Origin: Platanthera guangdongensis
Lineage: Eukaryota; Streptophyta; Magnoliopsida; Asparagales; Orchidaceae
Direction: 5' to 3'
Length of the DNA stretch: 64,000 nucleotides
Assembly (NCBI GenBank): GCA_039583875.1
Contig: CM077165.1
Location: 75,070,757-75,134,756 of the forward strand
The position numbers were made by a program, and so were the translations under genes. Within the stretch, counting starts at the first letter, position 1. Every line of letters starts with the position of its first letter. Under the pieces are notes generated by a model. That model did no database searches. It worked only from the letters and a program-made list of their open reading frames with translations, and had not been told where the DNA came from. Shown in pieces: positions 12,022 to 23,265 of this stretch.

Positions 12022-13870
12022 CTTTTGCTATTACAGAGCAAAAGTTTGAGGTGAACTTATAAGGAATAGAAAAAACTCTAAGTTTAGCTACCGCTTAATT
12101 AATTACAAGAGAAATCTAAATAAATATACGGGGTGTAAGAGTTAAGTCCTAAAATTATGTAGATGATTTAAATAGCGCAAAAGTTTTGGCCAAAAAACTT
12201 CTTGATGTAATCAAATAGAAAGCAATAATTGTAATGCTTAGATTAACAAAAATAGTTTGGAATTATATGAACTTTTGCTTATAGAAGTTTTACTGGAAAT
12301 AATGCAATTTACAAATTATGCTCTCATAAAGATTTTTGAATTAATTCTAGAAATCATGAAATTGGCTAAGGGGGGTTGATGTTGTTTATGAGAGGGTTTG
12401 GATTTTTGAGGTGAGGTAGTTTTTTTCTCGAACCTCCATATTTTTTCTTTTTGGATATTAGGAAAATGAAATCTTATTTCCCTAATATCATTTTTTTTCT
12501 TCATAATAATAAAAGTAACCCAATGCATATGTGTGGGAGTAATGAATTTTATCCTCTTACTCCGTAACATATAATCTTTTTAAATTATTGGGTGCTTATG
12601 TTTATGGAATGAAATCTTATTCCCATTAACATAGGATCTTTTAAGGTTAAAAAATTTTTTATCATGCCAAGTAAGTCATGATAAGTAGAGGGAGAAAAAG
12701 AAAAACTAGATTTTTAATTAAAAACAATTTTTTGAGAGCAACCTTAATAAATTGTACATTCCAATTTTTCAGAAAGCTAAAAGTAAACATAATTGAATTC
12801 TATAGTCGTTATTTTCTAATAAAATACAAATGCTTCTATCAATGAAAAATTAGAAGTAATGCCTAAAATTAGTTCGCTATTTTTAACAAAGCATAATTAA
12901 TTTTTAAATCTTAACCCCGGCTATTTAAATTTTTCAATCAATAATTAACAAACGAATAGCAAACAAAGAATTAATAAAATTCACATATAAATAAACTCAA
13001 AACAAAATTTTTGGATAACAAAAAAATTAAGGATGGTATATTTGATTTATTTGTTTCAAAATATATTCTTTTTGGTTTTTTATATACGTTATTTACAAGA
13101 ATGAGAGAGAAAAGGAAGGGGGAGAGCGAGAATTATTTACAAAAATATTTACAAAGATTTTTACATAATGAAACTAAATATTTTTGGAATTTTTTGTTTT
13201 ATAATTTTTTTAGAATTTTTGTAAAAAAAAGAAAGGAAAAAAACAAATTTTTTTTGGAATTTTTGTAATTTAAAAGAAAGGAAAAGAACAATTTTTGTTT
13301 TTTTTTTTGAAATTTTTGTAATGAAAAAAAGGAAAAGAACAATTTTTTTGGAATTTTCATTTTCAATTTTTTTTGTTTTGTTTTGTTGTTATATATTTTT
13401 TTTTCATATATATTTTTTTTGAAATTTTTGTAATAAAAAGAAAGGAAAAGAACAATTTTTTTGGAATTTTCATTTTTCAAATTTTTTTGTTTTGCTTTGT
13501 TGTTATATATTTTTTTTTCATATATTTTTTTAAGTTTTTGGAGTGGAGAAAATAGAAGTACAGTGCAGAAAATAGAAGTGCGAAAAAATAAAGCGAGAAA
13601 ATACCCCCATACTTAAGTCCAACATTGTCCCCAATGTTATAACGTAAGTATGCGGAACAAAACAGGAAAGACAATATGTACAAAGAAAATAAAGAGAGGG
13701 GGTAGAAGCTTCCCTGAAAGGAGGTGGGGGAGGCGCAGTTTAGGAACCCTGCATTATTAAGAAAGATAGCAAATAAAAAGGTAAAGAGATAGCGAAAAAG
13801 ATAAACATAGGGTGCCTCCCAGGAGCGCTTTGTTTATAGTCGTGTAGCTTGACTATTTTGGCGGTTCATA
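12022..13870 (-). other. Athila-type 3' non-coding region with second polypurine tract
   Basis: AT-rich and without a credible ORF, where Athila elements often have an envelope-like gene; none is recognisable. At 13190-13545 a unit of purine and T runs (AAAGGAAAAGAACAATTTTT..) is repeated about four times. A second copy of AAATACCCCCATACTTAAG lies at 13599-13617, followed by a hairpin AACATTG-TCCC-CAATGTT (13621-13638). The block at 13811-13860 (AAAGCGCTCCTGGGAGGCACCC on the minus strand in two parts) is one I recognise from Athila elements downstream of integrase. Confidence 0.65.
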
Positions 13871-13945
13871 TATCTAGGAGGGTTATGGATTCGAAATTAC
13901 CGCTCACAGGATCGCATGCTATGTATAATTTTAAGCGATGACCGT

Positions 13946-14539
13946 TCACTTTAAATGAGCCTTTATCCGGGTGGGAGACGAGTACGGTCCCATATAGCCA
14001 AACCTCTTCAACTTTGAAGGGGCCGGACCAGCGTGATCTAATTTTACAGGAAAAATCCTCATTCGTGAGTTATAAAGAAGGACAAGATCGCCCGGAGAAA
14101 AAGTTTTTTGGGGCTTGAGTTTTTGGTCGTGATAAAATTTAAAACGCTCCTCATAGAACTTATTGCTCTCATAAGCGTTTGCACGCCATTCATCGAGCTC
14201 GTTTAGTTGCAATTTTCTATTTCGGGCGTCTAAGTTAACGTCGAGATTTAAAAGTTTTAAAGCCCAAAGTGCGCGATGTTCTAATTCTACGGGGAGATGG
14301 CATGCTTTGTCGTAGACTAATCGATACGGCGTACAACCAAATGCGGTTTTGTATGCGGCACGATAAGCCCACAACGCATTGTCGAGTTTGATGGACCAAT
14401 CTTTCCTATTAAGTGAAACGGTTTTCTCTAATATGCGCTTTATCTCTCGATTTACTACCTCGACTTGGCCACTAGTTTGCGGGTGGTAGGGGGTGGCAAG
14501 TTTGTGCGTGACGCCGTATTTAGCTAACGTCTTAGCCAT
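13946..14539 (-). pseudogene. Athila-type integrase, C-terminal part
   Basis: A 197-residue open frame with [22 protein letters not shown], the block that holds the third catalytic residue (Glu after GQV, intact), then [21 protein letters not shown] and the tail [21 protein letters not shown], all typical of Athila integrase. It is separated from the N-terminal half by a frame break between 14539 and 14633. Its own 3' end is also frame-shifted: the usual Athila ending FKVNGHRLK can be read in another frame near 13940. Confidence 0.85.
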
Positions 14540-14632
14540 CTGGTTGTTGCAGAAATGCGTCCCCCTATCGCTTACAATAGTGCGTAGTGTGCCGAAGCAG
14601 GAAAATAGTCTTTTAAGAAATGTAACGACGAC

Positions 14633-15631
14633 TCACGCATCGTTGGTGGGGAGAGCTTGCACTTCCGCCCACCTTGATACATAGTCGACCGCCTCTAAAA
14701 TATAATTATTTTTGAAAGACGGAGGTAGGGGGCCAACGAAATCTATGCCCCATAAATCGAAGACTTCGCATTCTAAAAACAAATTTTGGGGCATCTCGTC
14801 GCAACGAGAGATATTACCCGACCGCTGGTAGCTATCGCAGGAGCGCACAAAATTGTGAGTGTCTTTGAATAGAGTGGGACAAAAGAAGCCCGCCTCGAGC
14901 GCCTTCCGCGCAATCCGGTTACCTTGATAATGCCCACCAGCTGGACTCTCGTGGCAGTGCCTAAGGATTTGCGTGCACTCCACACCCGCGACACATCTTC
15001 GGACTGTTTGGTCCGCGCAGATACGAAAAAGAAAAGTGTCCTCCCAAAAGAAATATTTCAAGTTAGAAAAGAATTTCTTCTTTTGCTGGCTTGAAAAGTC
15101 TTTTGGGAGCACACTCGCAACTAAATAGTTCGCAAAATCTGTGAACCAAGGCGGGGAAGATGAACTAGTAGTTATCGTTAGGAGGCGTTCCCCGGGGAAT
15201 CTGTCATTTATATCAGATTCGACGAGTGCTTCCGCACCGGGAATTTCTAAGTGGGAGAGGTGATCGGCAGTTAAATTCTCCGTGCCCTTCTTATCCCAGA
15301 TCTCCAAATCAAATTCTTGCAGGAGGAGGATCCATCGAAGAAGGCGTGGTTTGGCGTCCATTTTTGCTAACAAATATTTTAAGGCGGAGTGGTCGGTAAA
15401 TACGATAACTTTGGATAGCGTGATATATGAGTGAAACTTATCGAAAGCAAATACGACGGCTAAAAGTTCCTTTTTTATTGTCGTGTAATTTCCTTGTGCT
15501 GAAGTGAGTGTCTTACTAGCGTAATAAATAGGATGAAAATATTTGTTTATACGTTGGCCAAGAACGGCACCTACGACAATATCACTAGCATCGCACATAA
15601 TCTCGAACGGAAGAGTCCAATCGGGCGCCAC
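14633..15631 (-). pseudogene. Athila-type RNase H and integrase, N-terminal part
   Basis: 332 open residues. RNase H begins at [18 protein letters not shown] with [13 protein letters not shown] and [11 protein letters not shown]. The integrase zinc site follows with [10 protein letters not shown], then [10 protein letters not shown], where the second Cys of CxxC is Tyr (codon 14828-14830). The core starts [12 protein letters not shown] and stops after LPTNDA. The second core Asp lies in the gap to the next fragment. RNase H removes the RNA template during reverse transcription; the damaged zinc site makes integrase non-functional. Confidence 0.87.
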
Positions 15632-15660
15632 TAAAATGGGTGAATTGATAAGTTTTTGTT

Positions 15661-16662
15661 TTATAAAATTAAACGCAGACTCGCATTCGCTATAAAAGAA
15701 AAATTTGATTTCTTTTCCAAGAGGCGAGTAAGCGGCTTTGTTATTTTTGAAAAATCTTGAATGAAACGCCTATAAAAGCACGCGTGGCCTAAGAAACTTC
15801 TAATAGATTTAACGTTAGAAGGCGGGGGAAGTTTTTCGATAATTTCAAATTTGGCTTTATCTACCTCCATCCCCTTAGACGTAATCAAATGGCCGAGAAC
15901 CAAACCTTCTCGAACCATAAAGTTCCATTTTTCCTAATTTAAAACGAGATGCGTGTCCTCGCATCGCTGGAGGACGCAATCTAAATTACGAAGATAGGAC
16001 GGGAAAGAGCTTCCGAAAACAGAGAAGTCATCCATAAAGACTTCCATAATGTCTCCTACCAGCTCACCAAAGATTGCCAGCATACATCTTTGGAATGTAG
16101 CGGGCGCGTTGCAGAGGCCAAATGGCATTCTTCGATATGCGAAGGTACCAAACGGGCAGGTAAAAGTTGTTTTCTCTTGGTCATCGGGGGAAATGGGGAT
16201 TTGGAAAAACCCTGTTAAGCCATCAAGAAAACAAAAATACGGATGACCGGATAAACGCTCTAAAATTTGGTCTAAGAATGGTAGTAGGAAATGATCCTTA
16301 TGGGTGGCGTCATTTAGTTTTCTATAATCGATGCACACCCACCAACCCGTAACAGTACGAGTTGGGACGAGTTCATTGTGCTCATTCTCCACTACGGTAA
16401 GACCTCCATTTTTGGGCAACACACGAATGGGACTAACCCACGTACTATCCGATATTGGATAAATAATCCCCGCATCTAATAATTTAATAATTTCCGCTTT
16501 AACGACGTCTTTCATGTTTGGGTTAAGTTGTCGTTGCGGCTGAATAGTTTTGCGGCAATTATCGAGAAGGAAAATCTTATGGGTGCAGAAAGATGGGTTA
16601 ATACTTTTGAGATCAGAAATTTGCCACGCAATTGCGTAGCGATGTTTAAACAAAACTCCCAA
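15661..16662 (-). pseudogene. Athila-type reverse transcriptase
   Basis: The polymerase spans 15934-16662 (242 residues) with [62 protein letters not shown] (in two parts) and the catalytic FMDDFSVFG. A stop follows VLN at 15934. The connection domain continues at 15661-15918 (LGHLITSKGMEVDKAK and [17 protein letters not shown]). The DGLTGFFQI block differs from the usual DGYSGYNQI. The catalytic Asp pair is intact, but stops cut the polyprotein. Confidence 0.88.
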
Positions 16663-16853
16663 TAAATTGGAAGTCTCTGATTAGCTCAAATGTGAAGAAA
16701 TGATAACGGGAAGGGTATCAACTTCTCCCAAAAAGGCGTATTTGAGTGAATTAGGTAGGGGTTTGAGATCTAGGATGGGCGGTTCTTCTAGGGAGGTTTT
16801 AATTCCTGTCTTTCTTACCAATTGGTTCGAAAGGCAAGTCTATAGAGGTATCC

Positions 16854-17627
16854 TCATCGCATTAAAAAATTTTCGAGCGCATAAATATCATCGTTTAAAA
16901 AAGTAGACTCGAAAATAGGAGAAGAACAATCTCCGGTATAAGTGTCTAAATTATAACAAAAGTCATCGCTCGATGACGAGTCTCCTATGGAGGGATTAAT
17001 AGAGAAAGTAACTTCATCATCTCCTACCCGAAGGAGGATACAACCGTTACTGACATCAATTAATGCGCGGGAGGTGGCGAGAAAAGGGCGACCGAGTATA
17101 ATTGGTACATCGGTGTCCTCCTCGATGTCCAAGATGATGAAGTCTACCGGAAAGATAAACTTATCAACTTGGACAAGTACATCCTCCACTACCCCGACGG
17201 GAAACTTAACCGAGCGATCCGCTAATTGGATTCGCATTCTAGTACGGGACGGAGTGCCCAAACCTAATTTTTTAAAAAGCGAGAATGCATCAAATTAATG
17301 CTCGCGCCTAAATCTGCAAGAGCATATTTTACTAATATATTGCAAAAAAGGCATGGGATGGAGAACCTTCCCAGGTCATTTCGTTTTAGGGGCAATTTAT
17401 TAGTAAGAGCTACTGAGCAGTCAACATTTAGAGAAATATGCGAAATATTTTTTAATTTTTGTTTATTGGAAAGAAGTTGTTTTAAATATTTCGCATATTT
17501 AGGCATCTGAGAGATTGCCTTGCAGAAGGGAACATTAATATGAATTTGTTTTAATAATAAAATAAATTTTTCATATTGTGCGTCCTTACGCTCACTGTTG
17601 AGTTTATGCGGATACGGCAAGGGCATT
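16854..17627 (-). pseudogene. Athila-type protease region
   Basis: Two fragments. 17264-17627 carries LHIN-like HINVPFCKAISQMPKYAKYLK and the protease site LADLGASINLM. 16854-17261 carries IILDIEEDTDVPIILGRPFLA and TSRALIDV, the second protease half. A frame break separates them at about 17262. The SIRE insertion at 17627/30704 lies just upstream; the reading frame into gag is also lost there through the length of an A tract near 30716. The D-L-G active site is usual for this lineage. Confidence 0.85.
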
Positions 17628-17906
17628 TGAAAGATATGGTACCTAAACACCTAGAGGGGGGGTGAATAGGTGACCTAATCCTTTTCTTAATTCTTTGTTG
17701 GCAGTCAACAGTTTATAACACAGATTTCTGAATAAGTAATCACAGCACACAGCAATTCTCAACACAGTACAATCACAGCACAGAATACACAAGATTTTAT
17801 AGTGGTTCCCCAATCTTTGGGTACATCCACTTTCCCCCTTCGCCTATCTAGCAGTGTACTAGATTCGGCCAAACTTCTCCACTAGCTCAGAACCCAACAA
17901 GGTTCC

Positions 17907-18062
17907 TACCTCAGGCCCAAAGCCTTACACTCAGCCAAAAGGCCTACACTCAGCCACCCAGGCCTACACTCAGCCAATCAAGGCTTACACTCAGCCAATT
18001 AAAGGCCTACACTCAGAGTTCTTCAACTCCTACACTCAGGCACCAAGCCCTACCCTCAGCCT
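17907..18062. repeat. short tandem repeats in SIRE-type LTR leader
   Basis: Six or seven degenerate units of about 20 bp based on GGCCTACACTCAGCCAA. The same array is at about 28918-29062. It lies downstream of the TATA box, so it would be in the RNA leader. Function unknown. Confidence 0.8.
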
Positions 18063-18538
18063 TTATAAAATAGGCTTACAATCACTCAGATCCTATGGAT
18101 CTTACAAGTTTAAAATAGAAATTACAAATGCTAACTCTACAACTCAGAAAGGATGAGAGGAGTTGAGAGTTTCTTGAAGAGTTCTTGGAAGAACTCAGCT
18201 TGATCCAAACTGACTTAGCTTTCTTCAAAGCTTCTTGAGTAGAACTGAATTAGTCTGAATCTTCTGCAGTTGATCCTTGATCTCTGCTTCTTGAAATCCA
18301 GATGACTCTGAATTGTTCTTCTCAGCCTTAGTTCCAAAGACTGAATCCTTAGTTGGAGCTCTCTCTCTCCAACTACTTAGATCTGCAGTTGGACTGCCTG
18401 ATCTTCTTGTGTTGATCCTCTATGTATCACTTCTTGATTTAATCTGATCAACTACTTCAATTATTCTCACAACAAGTAATGATTGTGAACAACTTGACCA
18501 CTTAACAACTTAACTGCTTATTCTGTAAACTGTGGGTG

Positions 18539-18550
18539 CCTATTTATAGG
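18539..18550 (-). promoter_or_regulatory. SIRE-type LTR TATA box
   Basis: The minus strand reads CCTATAAATAGG, about 155 bp downstream of the end of the GTGTCGACAC array and inside the LTR. The copy in the 5' LTR is at 29540-29551. It is the likely start signal for genomic RNA. Confidence 0.75.
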
Positions 18551-18704
18551 CTTCCTTCATGGTAACCGGCTGATCCGGTTTATAACAGACTTTTGACTTC
18601 TCTGACAGTTGCTGTAGACCGGCTGGATTGGCAGCTGTCATGTCAACCAGTCACTTCTTGAAATTCTCTAACTGTCAGTTAGTGTCGAGACTTTCTGTTC
18701 TTAA

Positions 18705-19557
18705 GTGTCGACACTTATAGACCAAGTGTCGACACATGTTGTGTAAGTGTCGACACAAGTCTACAAGGTGTCGACACAATTCCTTGTATGTCTCGACACA
18801 GTTTCTTCTGCATGTGTCGACACTGAAATTGAGTGTCGACACAAGTACTTGTACTTCATTCTTTATCTGTATTCTTCTAAGTGTCGACACATCTCCTTTG
18901 TGTCGACACATCTTCATGTGTTGAAACTGTCAAGTGTCGACACTGATTCTTGGTGTCGACACAAGTCTTCATTCTTGATTCTTCAGCTGAGTGTCGACAC
19001 ATTCCCTTAGTGTCGACACTTATACTTAGAATATTTTACAACTTTTCTGTTCTTTGCTAAGTGTCGACACAGCTCCTTGTGTCGACACTTCTTCAAGTGT
19101 TGAGTCTTCTGGTTATGTGTCGACACATTGTGCTGAGTGTCGACACATTCTTCAAGTGTTGACTTCTTTGAGTGTGTGTCGACACATTGTGCTGAGTGTC
19201 GACACATTCTTCATATGTTGACTCTGCTGATTGAGTGTCGACACATTGTGTTGAGTGTCGACACTTGTACTTAGTCTCTGCAGAATTTTGCTGGAGTGTC
19301 GACACAACTCCAAGTGTCGACACTTTCTGATGTTGACTCAGCTCTTCTAGGTGTCGACACTTCTGCTAAGTGTCGACACAGCTTTTCTGCATCCTTCTAC
19401 ACTGAGTGTCGACACAGCTCCAAGTGTCGACACTTTCTGACTGGTGTCGACTCTTCTTCCCAGGTGTCGACACAATGACTCCAAGTGTCGACACTGCATG
19501 TCTGGGTGTCGACACAAGCTTTCTCAAGTGTCGACACTTGCCTCTGGGTGTCGACAC
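18705..19557. promoter_or_regulatory. GTGTCGACAC palindrome array, 3' LTR
   Basis: I count 31 exact copies of the self-complementary decamer GTGTCGACAC, plus variants (GTGTCGAGAC, TGTCTCGACAC, GTGTCGACTC and TpG-type GTGTTGAC). They are spaced irregularly by about 10 to 60 bp and separated by unlike, T-rich sequence, so the motif is conserved while the spacers are not. The 5' LTR has the same array at 29706-30559, with one copy changed to GTGTCGTCAC. Position upstream of the TATA box suggests an enhancer bound by a dimeric factor. Confidence 0.85.
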
Positions 19558-19701
19558 ATGGACTTAGAATTTTTAGCTTCAGTCCAGTGTATTCCTAACC
19601 TGCACAAGTAACTCAAACAAACATCAAATACATTCTGATGTATATCATTGAGTTAGGTGAGGCTTCTTCAAATCAGGTACATTTGACCAATGTACCCAAC
19701 A

Positions 19702-19999
19702 ATCTCCCCCTATTTGGAGAAGTCATAACCCTTAGTCAATGATATACACCACTCATAATTAAAAATTACAAAATGATGTAAAACATATAAATGACAACAG
19801 GGTAAACTTGAACATGTAATAAAGCACACATGTATACTTATTAAACATTGCAGAACAATTAAGAAACACACATATTTCAGAACATTCATACTATATTTAT
19901 CATATACTGTTCCAATAATGTTCCTTATACATTTTCAATGAAGTATTACAATGTTTTATCACTTAACAGATTACAACAAGCATCAAGTTAATTCCTAAT
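19702..19999 (-). other. SIRE-type polypurine tract and 3' untranslated region
   Basis: Next to the LTR the minus strand reads CCAAATAGGGGGAGAT (19702-19717), the polypurine tract. The rest, up to the stop of the envelope-like ORF, is AT-rich with no coding signal. Confidence 0.75.
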
Positions 20000-22784
20000 C
20001 TAGTGCTGATCAGGTTCTTTAATAACAATGCCTTTTCCAGCTTTAACTTGAGCTTTCACAGCAGCAGCAGCAGCAGGCTCAGCTTCAGCAGTCTTCTTCC
20101 CTTTAGAGTCCTTCTTCTTCTGTTCTTCAGCCTTGATCTTTTGTCTTTCAAAATAATGATAGGGCTTAGGAAAGTACTTGCTAGGCTCCACAGCTGTTGG
20201 AGGTAGCTTTCCTAACTTAGCCTTCCTTCTAAATTGGACAATTGCTTCCTGCCTACTCTCATGCTTTCTCCATTCAGCCTCTGAGAACCACTTGTTCCTC
20301 TCATGGGCATTGTCCTTGGCAGCTTTCCAGGCTGTGAGAATTATGTTCCTAGAAGTAGGGCTCCATTGTTCAAAATCTGGCTTTTGCTCAGCAATTTCCC
20401 TAAACTTCTTCTTTGACAGCCTAGTTTCTTCTTCCTTGTCCAAAGCCTCTTGCATTGCAGCTGTGATAGGTTGAACAACCTTTTCCAGAATAATATTAGG
20501 CTTGCCAGCAGGTGGACTATACATTGTGCTTATATCTGCATGAATCATTTCAAAGTCTGGAGGTGGATAGATTACATCAGCCACTGCTTGTTGCTCACCT
20601 CCAAGATATGCATTTTGAATACCAGATTCAGCCACTTCATTGTCATCACACAGGGGAGGATATCCAAGTGTAGCCCTGATAGAATTGGAAATCCATTTTG
20701 CATGCTCAGAACTGGCCTTGACTAACACTCTCTCCCCCTTTATGACTTCTTGGGCCACATGATCTCTCACATCATCTTTCTGGAATCGGATTTGGCTATC
20801 CAAATACCTTATGCCCTCTTTAAAGAAAGGTCTAAGCTTTGTAAGCTGTTCTGAAATGACCTTCTGTGAGTCTTTTATTGCAGTCTGTACAGCAGCAATC
20901 TCTGCTTGAAATAGCTTATCAAAATCAGCCTTTGGCAGCAGCAGTGGAGGTTGAAGGTTCATCAGACTTTTTCTTGAGTTCAGTGACTATGGCATTGTGA
21001 GATGCAGTCAAATTATCATTCATCCTGAGTTGATTCTCCAGCACATAGCCTTGCTTTAGTGCTATATCATCAACTTGAGTCTCTTTATTTTCTCTTGATG
21101 TTTAGCCAAATAGACTACTGCATGAGCACCCTTTGTAAAACAATCAGTCATCTCCTTTTTATTAAGGTTCATTTCAAACCTTATTGACTTGATTTCCTGG
21201 CCTAGATCAGATTGTAGTGCTTTGTGCCCTTCATCAACATAAGTTTCTAAAGCTTTCCTTTGTTCATCCATCTTGATTTGCATGGCAAGCAATAGAGCAC
21301 TGTAATCAGTGGATGGAGCTTGTTGAACTAAGGAATGTTGAGCAACTGTTTGGAGAGCCTTCTTATAGCTCTGGCTTCTTCTTTTGAAAACAAAGAACTT
21401 CTTTTTCTGAGCTTGCTCAGCTTCATCATCTTCAGAGTCTGATGTACTGGCTATATCCACCCTATCCTTAGGGCTGGATTGTTTTTCAGTATGCACATCT
21501 TGTGCCTTCTCAGTATCTAGCCTTATAGGCTCTTCCACAACTTCAATGTTCTCCCCCTCAGCAGCAGCATTCCTTTACTGTATCAGCATCATTCTTTTCC
21601 ATATCAAAATCTTCTTGATCTAAGTTCAAAAAGAGATCTTCCATTGTATATTCTGCTGGAGACTGTGCAGGAGATGTACTGGTTTCATCAGCTATAACAG
21701 ATGTGTCTTGGAAGAACAACATCTGGTTCTTGAGTTGCTGGCTGATTTTGCTGATGGTCATCAGACAAATCAGAATTTATTATAGAAAAATCTAATGTAT
21801 TAAGGTCAACAAGTACCTCTTGAATGAGGAGGGTGGCTTGTTCACTCTCCAGTGTAGATGGTTCTGCTACACCTGGAAGCTCCCCCTGGATGTCAGCTGC
21901 CTCCTGAGGAGCAGGTGTCTTCTCTGCAGGCACATCAACTGGACTTTCAGGAGTGAAGACCACATGTTCTTCACTGCCTGAGCTGCTGGAGGACTCTTGA
22001 GGCACAGCAGCAGTCTTCCTCTTCTTCCTGGGAGGAGAGTCTCTCTTAGAAGCTTGTTTCTCAGGGGTGGTCAATTCCTTTGACACCAGCACCCTTTCCC
22101 ATCTAGAGAATATCCTGGAGTCCATTCTCCTCATATGATTGATCTTAGATCCTGCAGCAGTGCTCATTACCTCTGGAATTGATCCAGCCAGGTAGAGACT
22201 TAGTATCCTGCCCAGATTGGGCTTCTTCAGGCTTTCTTTTACTTTCTCATAAACCACCATTGACCAATCTGTTTTCAGATTGAAGATGATTCTGGTCATG
22301 ACTTCAAACATGGAGGCAGACACCCTGTCATGCCCTCCTGGCTTGCTCAGTATTACCTTGCCCACTACTTCAGACAAGAACTTGCCTTGAATATTCATAC
22401 CTTTCCTGTTAAAGACTGATCCCACCTTCATCTTTGGATCCAGTCCACACCAAGTAAGAGCTTCCCTGGTCTTAGAAGCAGTTACTTCCTCTTCATCTTG
22501 AACTTTAGGTAGCTGAAGTACCTTTCTTAAAGACTTGGGTGAAATTTGACCTTGGTGCCATGCACCCTGGACTTAATCCTGAAGCCTGAGTCATCTATAG
22601 ACGCGCCAGAAAGGAATTCAATGACTTCCTTCTTCCATATTTTCGTTGGTTCTGAAACCAAGAATTCCAATCCTGAATTGACAATTAGGGTTATCACTGA
22701 TTTGATTTCTTGATCGCTGTCGTCAAATGCGCCTCGCACAAGCTCATAGCCTTCGTTTACGTTCTCTTCCAGCTTGGGAGCCAT
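20000..22784 (-). pseudogene. SIRE-type envelope-like ORF (ORF3), frameshifted
   Basis: The likely start is the ATG at 22782-22784 (MAPKLEENVNEG), about 98 bp downstream of an internal TATA box. The frame then breaks near 22550, 21720, 21560 and 21000, leaving open pieces 22527-22784, 21688-22431, 21558-21761, 21062-21538 and 20000-20962. The N-terminal half is globular; the middle is rich in Ser, Glu, Pro and Ala; the last third is Lys/Glu-rich, with coiled-coil character near the DFDKLFQAEIAAVQ block. I see no signal peptide or clear membrane segment. Known: SIRE elements carry an envelope-like ORF of unproven function. The name reflects position and lineage, not demonstrated activity. Confidence 0.75.
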
Positions 22785-22879
22785 TAGGGTTTTGAGAATT
22801 AGTCTTGAGATGAGAGAAATGTCGACACAAGAGTTTAGGTCTCGAAACTTTGAAAGCGTGTCGACAATCAAAGACAGAA

Positions 22880-22892
22880 CCCTATTTATACC
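22880..22892 (-). promoter_or_regulatory. internal TATA box before envelope-like ORF
   Basis: The minus strand reads GGTATAAATAGGG, the same core as the LTR TATA box. It lies 44 bp downstream of the internal GTGTCGACAC array and about 98 bp upstream of the ATG of the envelope-like ORF, which leaves room for a short 5' leader. This is the expected layout of a separate promoter. Confidence 0.65.
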
Positions 22893-22935
22893 TTTCTTGT
22901 TTGAAGACGAACAGGCGGGATGAATTTCTAATGAT

Positions 22936-23265
22936 GTGTCGACACTGTCAATAAGTGTCGACACTGACTTATAATGTCTCGACACTCATGTGTCGACACA
23001 AATTTAGTCAACAGATTTTATGTGTCGACACTTGGTTAAGTGTCGACACCACTATACTCGACATGTGTCGAGACTTTACTTAGAAAAATTCTGAGTAAAA
23101 CTTAAGTGTCGACACTTTATTGGATGTGTCGACACCTACTCGACATGTGTCGACACTAACATTCTGAAGTGTCGACACTAACTTCCTAGATGTGTCGACA
23201 CCATTTTCCTGAAGTGTCGACACTTACTATTCTGTGTCGACATAGACTTGTCTATGTGTCGACAC
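22936..23265. promoter_or_regulatory. internal GTGTCGACAC array between pol and envelope-like ORF
   Basis: Twelve exact copies of GTGTCGACAC in 330 bp plus variants (GTGTCGAGAC, TGTCTCGACAC, GTGTCGACAT). The last codons of pol (VSTHRQVYVDTE, stop 23227) read through one end of the array. A motif otherwise confined to the LTR U3 is thus placed between the two coding regions, just upstream of a TATA box. Confidence 0.85.

Larger units (their letters stand above)
17628..19701 (-). repeat. SIRE-type 3' LTR
   Basis: 2074 bp, TGAAAGATATGG...CCCAACA. It contains, in transcription order, the GTGTCGACAC array (19557-18705), a TATA box (18550-18539) and a transcribed part with short tandem repeats (18062-17907). 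It is nearly identical to 28626-30703; differences include the length of a G run (7 versus 10) near 17655. Confidence 0.95.

Noticed and set aside
13011..13683. Lys/Phe-rich ORFs in the AT-rich region
   Set aside because: Low-complexity A and T runs read in several frames on both strands; no protein family resemblance.
18675..19557. Overlapping small ORFs rich in CRH, VDT and VST repeats in both SIRE LTRs
   Set aside because: They are translations of the GTGTCGACAC array in different frames, occur on both strands, and have no start context; they reflect the DNA motif, not a protein.
18705..19557. GTGTCGACAC array as a CRISPR array
   Set aside because: Repeats are 10 bp and palindromic, spacing is irregular, the array lies in an LTR of a eukaryotic element, and there are no cas genes.
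20000..22784. Envelope-like ORF as a true viral fusion protein
   Set aside because: No signal peptide, furin-type site or convincing membrane segment is visible; only lineage and position support the name.
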